From contig LARD01000004.1 of the NCBI GenBank assembly GCA_000980375.1, positions 124,001 through 188,000 on the forward strand: a DNA stretch of 64,000 bases, in the 5' to 3' direction. Shown piece after piece: positions 16,996 through 24,831 of the stretch. Position 1 is the stretch's first letter. The number at the start of each line of letters is the position of its first letter. This stretch comes from Clostridium sp. K4410.MGS-306. GTDB lineage: Bacteria; Cyanobacteriota; Vampirovibrionia; Gastranaerophilales; Gastranaerophilaceae. The notes below the pieces were generated by a model. It ran no database searches. It was not told the DNA's origin and saw only the letters and a list, made by a program, of their open reading frames with translations. The translations under genes were made by a program, and so were the position numbers.

Positions 16996-17403
16996 ATGGT
17001 TAAAATCAGACTTAAAAGACTCGGATATAAAAAGAACCCGACATACAGAATTGTTGTTATCAACGATTTACAAAAAAGAGAAGGTAAGCCTATTTGCGAA
17101 TTAGGCCACTACAACCCTAAAACAAAAGAAATGAAACTCGACAAAGCAACTGCTTTGGAATGGATTTCTAAAGGTGCAAAACCGACTGAAACTGTTCAAT
17201 ACCTCATCAACAATTGCGATGACGAAGGTAAATTAATCTATAAAGAAAAAACAGAAAAGAAATTGTCTAAAAAAGCTTTGGCTAAACTTGAAGCTGAAAA
17301 AGAAGCTAAAGCTCAGGCAGAAGCAGAAGCTGCTAAAGCAGCAGAAGAAGCGGCAGCTGCCCCGGCTGAAGAAGCACCCGCTGAAGAAGCTCCTGCTCAA
17401 TAG
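16996..17403 (+). CDS. rpsP: 30S ribosomal protein S16
   Basis: Small-subunit assembly protein that binds 16S rRNA. The first 80 residues are a textbook S16 (MVKIRLKRLGYKKNPTYRIVV, then the GHYNPKTKEMKLD block). It continues with a tail of about 50 residues rich in Lys, Ala and Glu, ending APAEEAPAEEAPAQ, giving 135 residues against the usual 80-90. ACAGGAGAA lies just upstream of the ATG. It is not followed by rimM/trmD as in many bacteria; a terminator directly follows, so it is a single-gene unit. The Ala/Glu tail is probably flexible and solvent-exposed. Confidence 0.96.
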   Translation: MVKIRLKRLGYKKNPTYRIVVINDLQKREGKPICELGHYNPKTKEMKLDKATALEWISKGAKPTETVQYLINNCDDEGKLIYKEKTEKKLSKKALAKLEAEKEAKAQAEAEAAKAAEEAAAAPAEEAPAEEAPAQ

Positions 17404-17432
17404 TTTTAACAGGGGAAAAGAACACTTATTAA

Positions 17433-17467
17433 GCCGCCAATCAAATATTGAATGGCGGTTTTTTTTG
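17433..17467 (+). terminator. Rho-independent terminator of rpsP
   Basis: CCGCCA (17434-17439) pairs with TGGCGG (17453-17458), followed by T9. The next gene's predicted -10 box begins only 2 bases after the T tract. Confidence 0.85.
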
Positions 17468-17468
17468 T

Positions 17469-17474
17469 TAAAAT
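17469..17474 (+). promoter_or_regulatory. -10 box of probable leaderless promoter (CgeB-like gene)
   Basis: TAAAAT ends 6 bases before the ATG at 17481, with no Shine-Dalgarno sequence. Any -35 element would overlap the preceding rpsP terminator stem (TTGAAT at 17448, spacing 15). Confidence 0.4.
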
Positions 17475-17480
17475 GGTATT

Positions 17481-18476
17481 ATGAAAAAAGTATTGATAAC
17501 ATTGCCCAACAGTATTGCGGGAACTCTTATTTTAAAAGGATTTAAACAGGGCTTTAAATCAAACGGCTGTTTTGTAAGGGATGTTGACCTGAGAGAGCTG
17601 ACAGTTGATGATATTAAACGATTTAAGCCGGATATAATTTTCGGCTATGACTACGGCTTTTTATTCGGTGAAGACAGGGAGCTTACTGATTATATTCTCG
17701 AGCACAAAAATGAATATAAGCTTGTCCATTATTTTGCAGATGAACCAAATGGCAAATATGCTTATGTTAACAAGCCGCAGCTGTTTGAAGAATTCAAAAA
17801 AGTTGATGCTGTTTCTTATATGTGGGACAGAGAGTTTGTCGATGAATTGCCAAATTGCAGTTATATGCCTCTTGCCGTCAATTACAAGGCTTACAAATCT
17901 GATTTGACAGACTTTGTTGTACCAAAATATGATATCTCGTTTGTTGGCCGTCCGTTAACAGACAAACGCCAGAGGATTCTCGCTGCACTTGTCAGAAAAT
18001 TCGGCAAAAAGTTGAACATCTTTTCTTATGAAAAACACTTTTTGCAAAGTCTTGATGACATGCGTGACAAACATTTTTTAAATGAATACGAGCTGGATAT
18101 TTATAAAAGTGCATACAGGGGATTTTTGAAAACAGAAGCTGAAATAGCAGAGGTTTATGCTAATACAAAAGTAAATATAAACATAACACTGCAAGGCAAG
18201 TCAGGGCTCAATTACAGGGTTTTTGAAGTACTTGCTTCCCGTGGCTTTTTGCTCACAGATGATATGGAAGACATTAGGCGTAATTTTATTGTGTCAAAAG
18301 AGCTTGAGGTATACAAAAATATTGATGACCTCATTGATAAAACTTCATTTTATTTAAAACATATTGATATCGCACAAAGAATTGCCTTTATTGGTTATGC
18401 AGATGTTGTCAAAAGCCATAGCTATACAGCTAGAGCAAGAAAGATAATTGAGGATTTGCGCAGGCTTGATGTATAA
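17481..18476 (+). CDS. CgeB-like glycosyltransferase
   Basis: 331 residues resembling the CgeB/spore-protein glycosyltransferase group (GT-B fold). The N-terminal Rossmann half contains PDIIFGYDYG. The C-terminal half has ISFVGRPLTDKRQRILAAL (about residues 154-172), NTKVNINITLQ and the hallmark YRVFEVLASRGFLLTDD (about 249-265), where the family normally has RxFEaxAsGgfxL. It probably transfers a sugar to a surface protein or glycan; donor and acceptor are unknown. The start follows a -10-like box at only 6 bases, suggesting a leaderless message. The next gene is an Flp-like pilin 35 bp downstream, a possible glycosylation target (inference). Confidence 0.75.
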   Translation: MKKVLITLPNSIAGTLILKGFKQGFKSNGCFVRDVDLRELTVDDIKRFKPDIIFGYDYGFLFGEDRELTDYILEHKNEYKLVHYFADEPNGKYAYVNKPQLFEEFKKVDAVSYMWDREFVDELPNCSYMPLAVNYKAYKSDLTDFVVPKYDISFVGRPLTDKRQRILAALVRKFGKKLNIFSYEKHFLQSLDDMRDKHFLNEYELDIYKSAYRGFLKTEAEIAEVYANTKVNINITLQGKSGLNYRVFEVLASRGFLLTDDMEDIRRNFIVSKELEVYKNIDDLIDKTSFYLKHIDIAQRIAFIGYADVVKSHSYTARARKIIEDLRRLDV

Positions 18477-18511
18477 TTATAAAAGTTAAAGCGTAAGGGT
18501 AAGGAGTTATT

Positions 18512-18745
18512 ATGAAGGATTTACAATCTGGCGCACAATCAGCAATAGAATACGGAGTAGTCGTACTTTTGCTGGTAATTATATTTGCCGGTTCATACAA
18601 ACTCTATAAAAACTGGACAACACCCGAGCCGGCAAGGATTCATCAGGCTAATCTTGTCAAAAGCAAAAAGCTGATGGAAAAACCTTCTCGTGAGCTTTGT
18701 ACTTATGTTATGAACCAATGCAAAGCAAGATATGATATGCATTAG
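18512..18745 (+). CDS. Flp/Fap-type (class III) pilin-like protein
   Basis: 77 residues. A short positively charged leader (MKDLQSG) is followed by AQSAIEYGVVVLLLVIIFAG (about residues 8-27). This matches the Flp prepilin processing site and hydrophobic helix (G|xxxxEYG...). The remaining 45 residues are polar with two Cys (ELCTYVMNQC) that could form a disulfide. AAGGAG precedes the ATG. Flp pilins are processed by a TadV/PilD-type peptidase and assembled by the Tad machinery; none of those genes is in the window. It lies just after a CgeB-like glycosyltransferase gene on the same strand. Confidence 0.7.
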   Translation: MKDLQSGAQSAIEYGVVVLLLVIIFAGSYKLYKNWTTPEPARIHQANLVKSKKLMEKPSRELCTYVMNQCKARYDMH

Positions 18746-18746
18746 T

Positions 18747-19142
18747 CTATTTCTTGTTTAAATAATCTTTGAATTTCTTTTTATGTACCGTATAGCCGCA
18801 GCCTTCGTGCATGTCTGCAGGATAGCTGATTCTTGGCATAGGATAGCGTTTGCACATTGCAAGACGTTTGTCATAAACAGAGCATAACCCCTCTTTTGTT
18901 ACGTATTTGCAAGCAAAGATAAGGTTGCCGTCTTTGTCTTTGCCTTTTATGTAAAACCGTTTATAGGCGGGGTATAAAAACTGCATTATTTTGAATTCTT
19001 TTGGGGTGTATGTGTCAAAACTGTACATGTAATTGCAGCATTTGCCGCATTTTTTGCATTCACCGGTAATTTCGTACTCCATTTTTTCGGGTACAAAATA
19101 AGAAAGAAATTCATAATATATTGATTTTAAAAAATCCAACAT
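18747..19142 (-). CDS. YkgJ-family cysteine-cluster (putative Fe-S/Zn) protein
   Basis: 131 residues with the CxxCxxCC cluster CKKCGKCC (about residues 29-36), plus CKYVTKEGLCSVYDKR (about 77-92) and later C96 and GCGYTV. This is the pattern of the YkgJ family (CxxCxxCC and CxxY), thought to bind zinc or an Fe-S cluster. The role of the family is unknown. TAAAAT on this strand ends 6 bases before the ATG, with no Shine-Dalgarno sequence, so the message may be leaderless. It is convergent with the pilin gene (1 bp apart). Confidence 0.82.
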   Translation of the reverse strand: MLDFLKSIYYEFLSYFVPEKMEYEITGECKKCGKCCNYMYSFDTYTPKEFKIMQFLYPAYKRFYIKGKDKDGNLIFACKYVTKEGLCSVYDKRLAMCKRYPMPRISYPADMHEGCGYTVHKKKFKDYLNKK

Positions 19143-19176
19143 ACTATGATTTTAGCATAATGGTTCTTTATTTTCG

Positions 19177-19917
19177 CTAGTGCGTGATTATTACACCCTG
19201 AACTTCTTTTTGTGCGTTTAAGGATTGTTTAAGGCTATGCATCAGCTCTGCTGCTGTATTTGCACTGTAAAATTTTCCGCTTGTCACGAGTGCAGTACAC
19301 TTGAGCTGGTTGTTTGCCTCCTGATCATAAATATTAAACGCAATAACATCAATATATATGTCCTGTCGGGTTTTTGTAAGCTCCATTACATAATCGCACG
19401 GGCTTTCGTCACAGTTTTCTCCGCCATCTGTGAGCAGTATTATTCTTTTTTTGCCTTTTACACCGGCAAAATCACAGTTTACTGCCTGTTTGAGAGAATA
19501 TGTGATTGGCGTCCAACCTGTTGGCTGCAAAGAAAAAAGAGCGCTTTGTATTTGTGCTGCACTGCCTTTTATCATTGGTACAAGCAGGCTGCTGGCTTTG
19601 CACGCCATACCCGGTACCATGTAGCCGCCTTTATGCCCGTAAACTCTAAGACCCACACGCTGATTCTTGGGAATTTGGGGTAACAGCTCTTGCATTGTAT
19701 CAAGCATCATATTGATTTTTTTTGTGCCGTGAAGCTTTTCAGACATACTATTTGAAAAATCCACAATAAAAAGGACAAATTCTTCATCAGAATCTTTAAC
19801 CGCACAACCCTTCTGTGGTGCGGAATTTACCCCTACCCCCTTTACAAATAGTGTGAAAAGTACTATAAATATAATAATAAGTTTTCTGGAATAAAAATTA
19901 AAGTTGATTAGGTTCAT
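19177..19917 (-). CDS. Secreted or membrane-anchored von Willebrand factor A (VWA) protein
   Basis: 246 residues with an N-terminal hydrophobic signal (about residues 10-30, KLIIIFIVLFTLFVKG). A complete VWA domain follows, with an intact metal-ion-dependent adhesion site: DFSNSMSE (DxSxS, about 55-62), the Thr in GWTPITYSL, and the Asp in LLTDGGENCDE. The frame extends further upstream, but ATG 19917 is the first one giving a signal peptide and not running into the divergent nitroreductase gene. The two starts are only 15 bp apart, so the promoters must overlap the neighbour's coding region. It likely binds a protein ligand outside the cytoplasm. Confidence 0.8.
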   Translation of the reverse strand: MNLINFNFYSRKLIIIFIVLFTLFVKGVGVNSAPQKGCAVKDSDEEFVLFIVDFSNSMSEKLHGTKKINMMLDTMQELLPQIPKNQRVGLRVYGHKGGYMVPGMACKASSLLVPMIKGSAAQIQSALFSLQPTGWTPITYSLKQAVNCDFAGVKGKKRIILLTDGGENCDESPCDYVMELTKTRQDIYIDVIAFNIYDQEANNQLKCTALVTSGKFYSANTAAELMHSLKQSLNAQKEVQGVIITH

Positions 19918-19932
19918 ATTTAGGAGTCCCGA

Positions 19933-20592
19933 ATGAGTACAAAAGTGTTCGAGCCGCAAAGACGTGATTTTTTTGAGGTGCTCAATACCCGTAAAACTAT
20001 CAGAAAATATACGCTGGATAAACCCCCCATTGAGGCTATAAAAATAATAGCCGATGCGGGCAGACAGGCACCTTGTGCAACCAATACCCAGAACTGGGAA
20101 TTTATTGCCGTGCTTGATGACAGAGTAAAAGAAAAAATGGCACGTGCTGTTGAGCAAAAATATGATGAGCTTCAGCAAAAGGTTGACAACGATATTGATA
20201 AGGCCAAGCTAAACGGCTATAAATATTATTCAATGTTTTTTACAAAAGCTCCTGTCGTGTTTGCAGTGGTAGAAAAACAGAGAATTTCTACTATTTTAAC
20301 AATACTTGAAAAAAACGGTATGACAAAAGCCGAGCTGGATAACTATGATACACGTTCATCGATTTTGAGTATGGGAGCAGCAATAGAAAATATGTCTTTG
20401 ACTGCTCATGCACTGGGGCTTGCAACGTGCTGGATGTGTGCACCTGTTGTTGCTCACAAAGAATTCGGCGAGATACTCGGGGTTAAAGAGCCTGATAAAG
20501 TTATCACTCTTTTGACAGTGGGGTATCCCGACGGGGATAACTTTTCAAGGCCGCCCAAAAAGGAACTTGATGAGGTTTTTCGAATAGTTTAA
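19933..20592 (+). CDS. Nitroreductase-family flavoprotein
   Basis: 219-residue FMN-dependent oxidoreductase. The N-terminal FMN-binding RKTIRKYTLDKPP (about residues 16-28), the block ADAGRQAPCATNTQNWEFIAV (a typical nitroreductase FMN loop, truncated quotation) and the late LGLATCWMCAPV with GYPDGD are all present. The enzyme reduces quinones, flavins or nitro compounds with NAD(P)H; the substrate is unknown. AGGAG 6 bases before the ATG fixes the start. It is divergent from the VWA gene and followed by a bidirectional terminator. Confidence 0.9.
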   Translation: MSTKVFEPQRRDFFEVLNTRKTIRKYTLDKPPIEAIKIIADAGRQAPCATNTQNWEFIAVLDDRVKEKMARAVEQKYDELQQKVDNDIDKAKLNGYKYYSMFFTKAPVVFAVVEKQRISTILTILEKNGMTKAELDNYDTRSSILSMGAAIENMSLTAHALGLATCWMCAPVVAHKEFGEILGVKEPDKVITLLTVGYPDGDNFSRPPKKELDEVFRIV

Positions 20593-20602
20593 TAATTCAT
20601 AT

Positions 20603-20632
20603 AAAAAAAGAGGGTTTTAAACCCTCTTTTTT
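20603..20632. terminator. Bidirectional Rho-independent terminator
   Basis: GAGGGTTT/AAACCCTC stem (20610-20626) flanked by A7 on the left and T6 on the right. It therefore works for the nitroreductase gene on the plus strand and the small convergent gene on the minus strand. Confidence 0.85.
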
Positions 20633-20789
20633 ATACTAAACCCAACATTTTTTTGTACCAGCTGAATGTTTCCAATTCGAGTCCGTTAAATGTTGTTTTT
20701 AAGCATTGTCTTTTCAAGTAGTTTTCAAATTCATCGTTGAATCTTGATTTTACTTCTTTAACTTCCGTTGATGCAGTTTTAGTAGACAT
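20631..20789 (-). CDS. 52-residue protein of unknown function
   Basis: A short gene with a complete expression context. An extended -10 box (TGA-TATAAT) lies at 20854-20862, AAAGGAGG ends 5 bases before the ATG at 20789, and the frame ends TAA at 20631 directly at a bidirectional terminator. The product begins MSTKTASTEVKEVKSRF and ends ETFSWYKKMLGLV. It is charged and probably helical, with one Cys and no signal peptide. I recognise no family. The good ribosome site makes real translation likely. Confidence 0.7.
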   Translation of the reverse strand: MSTKTASTEVKEVKSRFNDEFENYLKRQCLKTTFNGLELETFSWYKKMLGLV

Positions 20790-20853
20790 AGAGCCTCCTT
20801 TACAGAAAATGTGAACCTATATATTTATATCAAACCTAGACCTTATGCGAATA

Positions 20854-20862
20854 ATTATATCA
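20854..20862 (-). promoter_or_regulatory. Extended -10 promoter of the 52-residue gene
   Basis: On the minus strand TGA precedes TATAAT (the box itself is at 20854-20859), an extended -10 element. The predicted start site gives a leader of about 55 nt before the gene at 20789. Confidence 0.5.
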
Positions 20863-20993
20863 CACTTTTTCCAAGTTTGCCAGCAGATTTACTATAATTG
20901 TAAAACTTGTAAACGTAAAATTTTGCTAAAAATCAAGAGATTTTGAAGATTTGTATCTTTACATTATTTTACAATTAGGTGTAACAAATACAT

Positions 20994-21728
20994 TTATATC
21001 AACGACTGTTTGTTCGTTACAATAGTTCTTGCTATTTTACCGGGCGGATGCAGTCTGTCGCCGGATGGCAAATCGCCATATTTTGACCTTATTCTGTTAA
21101 TAAGATTTTTCTTTTCGGGGTCGGGTTCAAAAAATAATTTTGCATACACGCTTACCCCGTCTTTAATAATAGGTGCGTCGGAGTCAGAAAACAGGTCTCC
21201 GTACTTTTTAATAAAAGCACGATGTGCTATTGCGTTCATCCCCAGGAAGTTTAACTCCTCCTGGACAGAACTTTTCCCGTCTTTGTCTTTTGCGTGGCCT
21301 GCTTCGTGCAAAATAGCCTCTCCAATCGCCAGAATAACAGGAAAATCTTTTGTATTTTTATATTTTTTGTTGATTAATATTGCGTTTTTAGAAAAATCAT
21401 ATTGCGCATGAATCGTCTTTTCATAAGGTTTGGCAAATGAAATTCTGATATTGGATTTTTCAATAAAATCAACACATTCTTTACCCGAGTGGAAGGGCAG
21501 CTCAATGCCCATGTTTTTTACATACCTCATATCTTCCGGAGAAAATACAAGGTCATTGATTTCGGACAGCGCTGTCTGAATAGATGTGTCTCTCATCCAG
21601 GGCATGTCCCGCATAAAGTCTATTTCTTTGGCACGTCTTAATTCCACAGGGTCTGTGGCGCTTTTTTTCCAGTTATAATTGCCCATTGAAGAGGCAATGT
21701 TGGCAAAAACGGGTGAAATAGGTGTCAT
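20994..21728 (-). CDS. HEAGH zinc metallopeptidase paired with a multi-GntR regulator
   Basis: 244 residues. The zinc site is HEAGH (residues 141-145), preceded by the helix ILAIGEAIL. A Glu pair at 157-158 (SVQEEL) is placed as a third ligand would be in gluzincins. Before it, the strand YDFSKNAILIN resembles the edge strand seen in ImmA/IrrE-type peptidases. The rest matches nothing I recognise. There is no clear signal peptide, so it is probably cytoplasmic. It starts 4 bp after the stop of the tandem-GntR regulator on the same strand, so the two are co-transcribed. This recalls ImmR/ImmA repressor-protease pairs, although the regulator here is of a different family (inference). Confidence 0.7.
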   Translation of the reverse strand: MTPISPVFANIASSMGNYNWKKSATDPVELRRAKEIDFMRDMPWMRDTSIQTALSEINDLVFSPEDMRYVKNMGIELPFHSGKECVDFIEKSNIRISFAKPYEKTIHAQYDFSKNAILINKKYKNTKDFPVILAIGEAILHEAGHAKDKDGKSSVQEELNFLGMNAIAHRAFIKKYGDLFSDSDAPIIKDGVSVYAKLFFEPDPEKKNLINRIRSKYGDLPSGDRLHPPGKIARTIVTNKQSLI

Positions 21729-21732
21729 TAGA

Positions 21733-22971
21733 TTAGTTTTCGTTATCGTAAGTGATTGTATAATTAGGGCTTACTGCCAGCCAGCGGAAGGTTTCCGCGC
21801 TTTCGGTTTCATCTTCGGGTATGTCCATAACAAAAGTACCGCCGTATCTTCCTCTGGAAAAGTTGACGTAGCCCTGTTTAGATAAATTTTGCAAAGCTTT
21901 TCTTATTGTGTTGGACGAAACATCAAAATGTTCTGACAATGATTCCATTGATGGTAGCTTGTCTCCAATTTCAAAATTGTCTTTAATGTAATTTTTGATT
22001 ATATTTTCAATTTTTTGATAGCTGTAAAATGCTGCATCACGCGCCGAAGCAAAGATAGTGGCTTCTTTTATTGATATTTCATTTTGCGGCTGCAAGAGGT
22101 TTTCGTAAGGCAATTTTATTACAGTTGTGCCGTATCTTCCTCTTCTGGCAAGAAGGTAGCCTTCTTCAATAAGGTTTTTCATAGCATCGTGTACTGTTTT
22201 AATGCTTACTTTGAGTATTTCGGAAAGTTCCTGATGTGCAGGCAGTCTGTCGCCTACTTTAAAATTTGCTTTAATATAGTCCTTGAGCTCTGCTTCTACT
22301 TTTTCAACAAGTGTGTCAGCGCTCAATTCTTCGCTTTTTAGGAATTCTTTTTCCGTATCGTCAAATTCAGGTGTTTTTTTCAAAATCCAGTTAGACTCGT
22401 TGGAGCGGAATGCTCTTGGGGCGATTATGCCTTGAGAACCAAGATAATCAAGAGCAAGTCTTGTAGTGTTGGTTGAATTGCCTATTGCAGCAGAGAGTGC
22501 TCTTGCCGAGGGCAGAGGGTCGTTAACTTTTATATCATTATCAATAATGTATTTTTTGATTAGAGCAATGACTTTTGCTCGCTTGGAAGAGGCTTTTCGT
22601 ATAATAGGGTCAGTAGAATCAGAGCTTCTTATAATGGTGCCGATTCTTTGTTTGGATTCCAAAAATCCTGCGTCTTCGACAAATCTTATTGCATTTTGAA
22701 TGGTACCGACGCTTACACCCAGATAATAGGCAAGGTCTTGCTTTTTGGGCAAAAGTGAGTTTTCTTGCAAACGGCCTTTTTGCACGCCTGTTTTAATCCA
22801 GTCTGTGAGCCATTTTTTTATGACAGAGTCTTTTGACTCAAAAGAATTTTTAAAGTTAGGAATTTCTTTTGGCAGTTGTGAAATTTCAATTCTTTTTAAT
22901 TCTGCTTTTTCTATTTTTTCAAAACCTGTTTCGTTTTTAACATTTTTGTTTGATGCAGTTTTATCACTCAT
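21733..22971 (-). CDS. Regulator with four tandem GntR-type winged-helix domains
   Basis: 412 residues made almost only of DNA-binding modules: four GntR-like winged helices at about 48-115, 130-198, 222-287 and 319-384. Each has the GntR layout: a first helix, 'LP' before helix 2 (SLLPKKQDLAYYLGVS; DPLPSARALSAAIGNS; DRLPAHQELSEILKVS; DKLPSMESLSEHFDVS), then the recognition helix and a wing, best in RRGRYGTTVI and SRGRYGGTFV. There is no effector-binding domain (FCD, UTRA or aminotransferase). The ATG at 22971 has GGAGG 10 bases upstream; an earlier in-frame ATG lies before that site. The next gene, a metallopeptidase, is 4 bp downstream. A normal GntR protein has one such domain, so this array is highly unusual. 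Confidence 0.85.
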   Translation of the reverse strand: MSDKTASNKNVKNETGFEKIEKAELKRIEISQLPKEIPNFKNSFESKDSVIKKWLTDWIKTGVQKGRLQENSLLPKKQDLAYYLGVSVGTIQNAIRFVEDAGFLESKQRIGTIIRSSDSTDPIIRKASSKRAKVIALIKKYIIDNDIKVNDPLPSARALSAAIGNSTNTTRLALDYLGSQGIIAPRAFRSNESNWILKKTPEFDDTEKEFLKSEELSADTLVEKVEAELKDYIKANFKVGDRLPAHQELSEILKVSIKTVHDAMKNLIEEGYLLARRGRYGTTVIKLPYENLLQPQNEISIKEATIFASARDAAFYSYQKIENIIKNYIKDNFEIGDKLPSMESLSEHFDVSSNTIRKALQNLSKQGYVNFSRGRYGGTFVMDIPEDETESAETFRWLAVSPNYTITYDNEN

Positions 22972-23081
22972 TAGGGTTGAACCTCCACACATTATTTAGC
23001 TAATGTTACCATAATTATAAATAAACAACAAGAATTTTTTTGTTAGTTTTTTTCACGATGTAAATAAAAAGTTTACAAAAG

Positions 23082-23900
23082 CTAATTCAGGCTTATCGGG
23101 TCGCTAAAACCGTCCAGATATAAAAATGTGTTTTTTCTTTGAACAGGAGAGTAGTCTGCTTGCCTGTATTGGGCATGCATTTTTTTCATAATGCCGTAGG
23201 CTGCATTATATACAGCATTTGTTTTTTTTATGTATAAATTTTTTGCCTTTTCAAAAAACTCCCGCACTCTTTCGTCCTGGTTGTTTGCTCTTATTGCTGT
23301 GAGAGAAATATCTCTCAATTGTTGTCTGTATTGACTTGTTGGTATACTCAATTGTTCGGCTGCCTTTTGTATATGTACAGGCATTACATAAGCCATTTTG
23401 TCTGCGGTTGTATCTATAGAGTTAATTTTTTTGTGTATTTTCTCTGCCTGATACTCTGTGTATTCTTTTGTTTCCATCAAAAGTTTTTGGCTGTGTTTGT
23501 CTTCTGCTTTGTCTAAAAAATACTCCTGATACAATGTCTCTGCTTCAAAAAATAAAGCTTCCTTTTGTGCTTGAGTTGAGGCTTTGTCCATTTTTTCTGA
23601 CAGTGCATTCAGTCTTGATATGGGGTATTTGTCTTTTGATAACTTTTCTTCAATAGTTTTTACTGCTTCTTGATAGATGCTGTTTGCTTCATCCTGACGG
23701 TAATCTATGCAAGAACGCAGGTTGTTGAGCTGCTGGGCATAATAATCTGCCAAAACTTTTTCAATAGTATTGTTCCCTTTTGTGTAAAAGCTGTCATAGG
23801 TAAAGTCGTCTTCAAAAAAATCTCTTTTAAATCCCGGTTGTTTAGCGGAGTGAGGATTTAATTTAGAAAATGTTGTAGAAAAATTAACTGCTCTTATCAT
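23082..23900 (-). CDS. Helical protein of unknown function
   Basis: 272 residues, no recognised family. After a short N-terminal segment (MIRAVNFSTTFSKLNPHS then QPGFKRDFFEDD) the protein is predicted almost entirely helical or coiled coil, charged and Gln/Lys/Glu-rich, without signal peptide or membrane helix. The start ATG at 23900 is preceded by AGAGAGAAAAG; an in-frame GTG at 23925-23927 is less likely. The N-terminal pattern resembles that of other lineage-specific proteins here (see findings). It stands alone, with no close gene on the same strand. Confidence 0.6.
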   Translation of the reverse strand: MIRAVNFSTTFSKLNPHSAKQPGFKRDFFEDDFTYDSFYTKGNNTIEKVLADYYAQQLNNLRSCIDYRQDEANSIYQEAVKTIEEKLSKDKYPISRLNALSEKMDKASTQAQKEALFFEAETLYQEYFLDKAEDKHSQKLLMETKEYTEYQAEKIHKKINSIDTTADKMAYVMPVHIQKAAEQLSIPTSQYRQQLRDISLTAIRANNQDERVREFFEKAKNLYIKKTNAVYNAAYGIMKKMHAQYRQADYSPVQRKNTFLYLDGFSDPISLN

Positions 23901-24077
23901 CTTTTCTCTCTTTAAACTAATTGTCACCTTAAAAGCTTTAAGTCAGGAAAGTAAAATTTTTGCCGGTTATTTGTTTAATTGTTACAAATTTGTTTACAAA
24001 TTTACAGCAAGAAGGCAATTTGAACAGCACAAATGTTTTTACATGTTTATCAAGGATATTTATTAAAGGAGACAATT

Positions 24078-24761
24078 ATGGGCGAAGGCTTTTCAGTAGT
24101 AAACACATCTCAGGGCAAAATAGTATATAGAGCAAAAGACGGCACAACAAACAGCGCCTTTAAATTAAAAGAAAAAAACGGACAAATCCAGATTTTTGCA
24201 CAGAATGTAGATATTATGCTGCCGAAAAATTCTGCCACAAAGCTTGCTATAACAGATGACGGAAGCTTTTTTAACGCTAAAAAATCTAAAAACGTAACTG
24301 TCATTGACGGAGCCGAAAATGACGGCAAAAAATATGCAGATGAAATAATACTCGACGGTGATGAGCTCAGATACATTGCCGCAAGAAAAACTGACGGCAA
24401 AAATCCTTTGTGGGCTAAAGATTCAGGTGGCGGAGACAAAATTTATGTAACTAACGGTAACAACAATAGAGTTTATGCAAAAAGCGGAAACAACGTATTT
24501 GTTTCCGGTGATACAAAACATACTGTTGTAGAAGCTTATCAGGGAACATATGTAAAAGATGCAAGCGTATCAACTACAGTAGAGGCAAAAGCTTCTCCTC
24601 ATACAAAGGGTAAAAATCCTTCATCAAATATTTTTGTAGAAGGCAGTGATTTTACTATGGTAAAAACAGAAAAAGGCACTGTTGTAGAAACAAACAACAA
24701 GCCGATTATTGTTACACCCCAAGGCGATAAACTGTTTGATGAATACAGAAAACAATTTTAA
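24078..24761 (+). CDS. Repetitive beta-rich protein of unknown function
   Basis: 227 residues, predicted beta strands with many short Gly/Asn/Asp turns (GGGDKIYVTNGNNNRVYAKS, then GNNVFVSGDTKHTVVEAYQG). The periodicity of about 20 residues suggests a beta-solenoid or an RTX-like fold. No secretion signal is seen at the N-terminus, which begins MGEGFSVVNTSQG. AAAGGAG precedes the ATG at 24078; the frame is open further upstream but without a ribosome site. It could be a surface or secreted protein exported by an unknown route. I recognise no family. Confidence 0.6.
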   Translation: MGEGFSVVNTSQGKIVYRAKDGTTNSAFKLKEKNGQIQIFAQNVDIMLPKNSATKLAITDDGSFFNAKKSKNVTVIDGAENDGKKYADEIILDGDELRYIAARKTDGKNPLWAKDSGGGDKIYVTNGNNNRVYAKSGNNVFVSGDTKHTVVEAYQGTYVKDASVSTTVEAKASPHTKGKNPSSNIFVEGSDFTMVKTEKGTVVETNNKPIIVTPQGDKLFDEYRKQF

Positions 24762-24795
24762 TATTTGATAATCAAAACGTAATTTTTTCCTATTG

Positions 24796-24825
24796 TTGCT
24801 TCAAGTGTCTCACTTGTAGTAATAT
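24796..24825 (+). promoter_or_regulatory. Probable leaderless promoter of the TPR operon
   Basis: TTGCTT (24796-24801), an 18-base spacer and TAATAT (24820-24825), ending 6 bases before the ATG at 24832. No Shine-Dalgarno sequence precedes the start. Confidence 0.5.
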
Positions 24826-24831
24826 ATAGGT

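Noticed and set aside
19918..20178. Upstream extension of the VWA frame to 333 residues
   Set aside because: It runs antisense through the nitroreductase gene. The ATG at 19917 gives a proper signal peptide.
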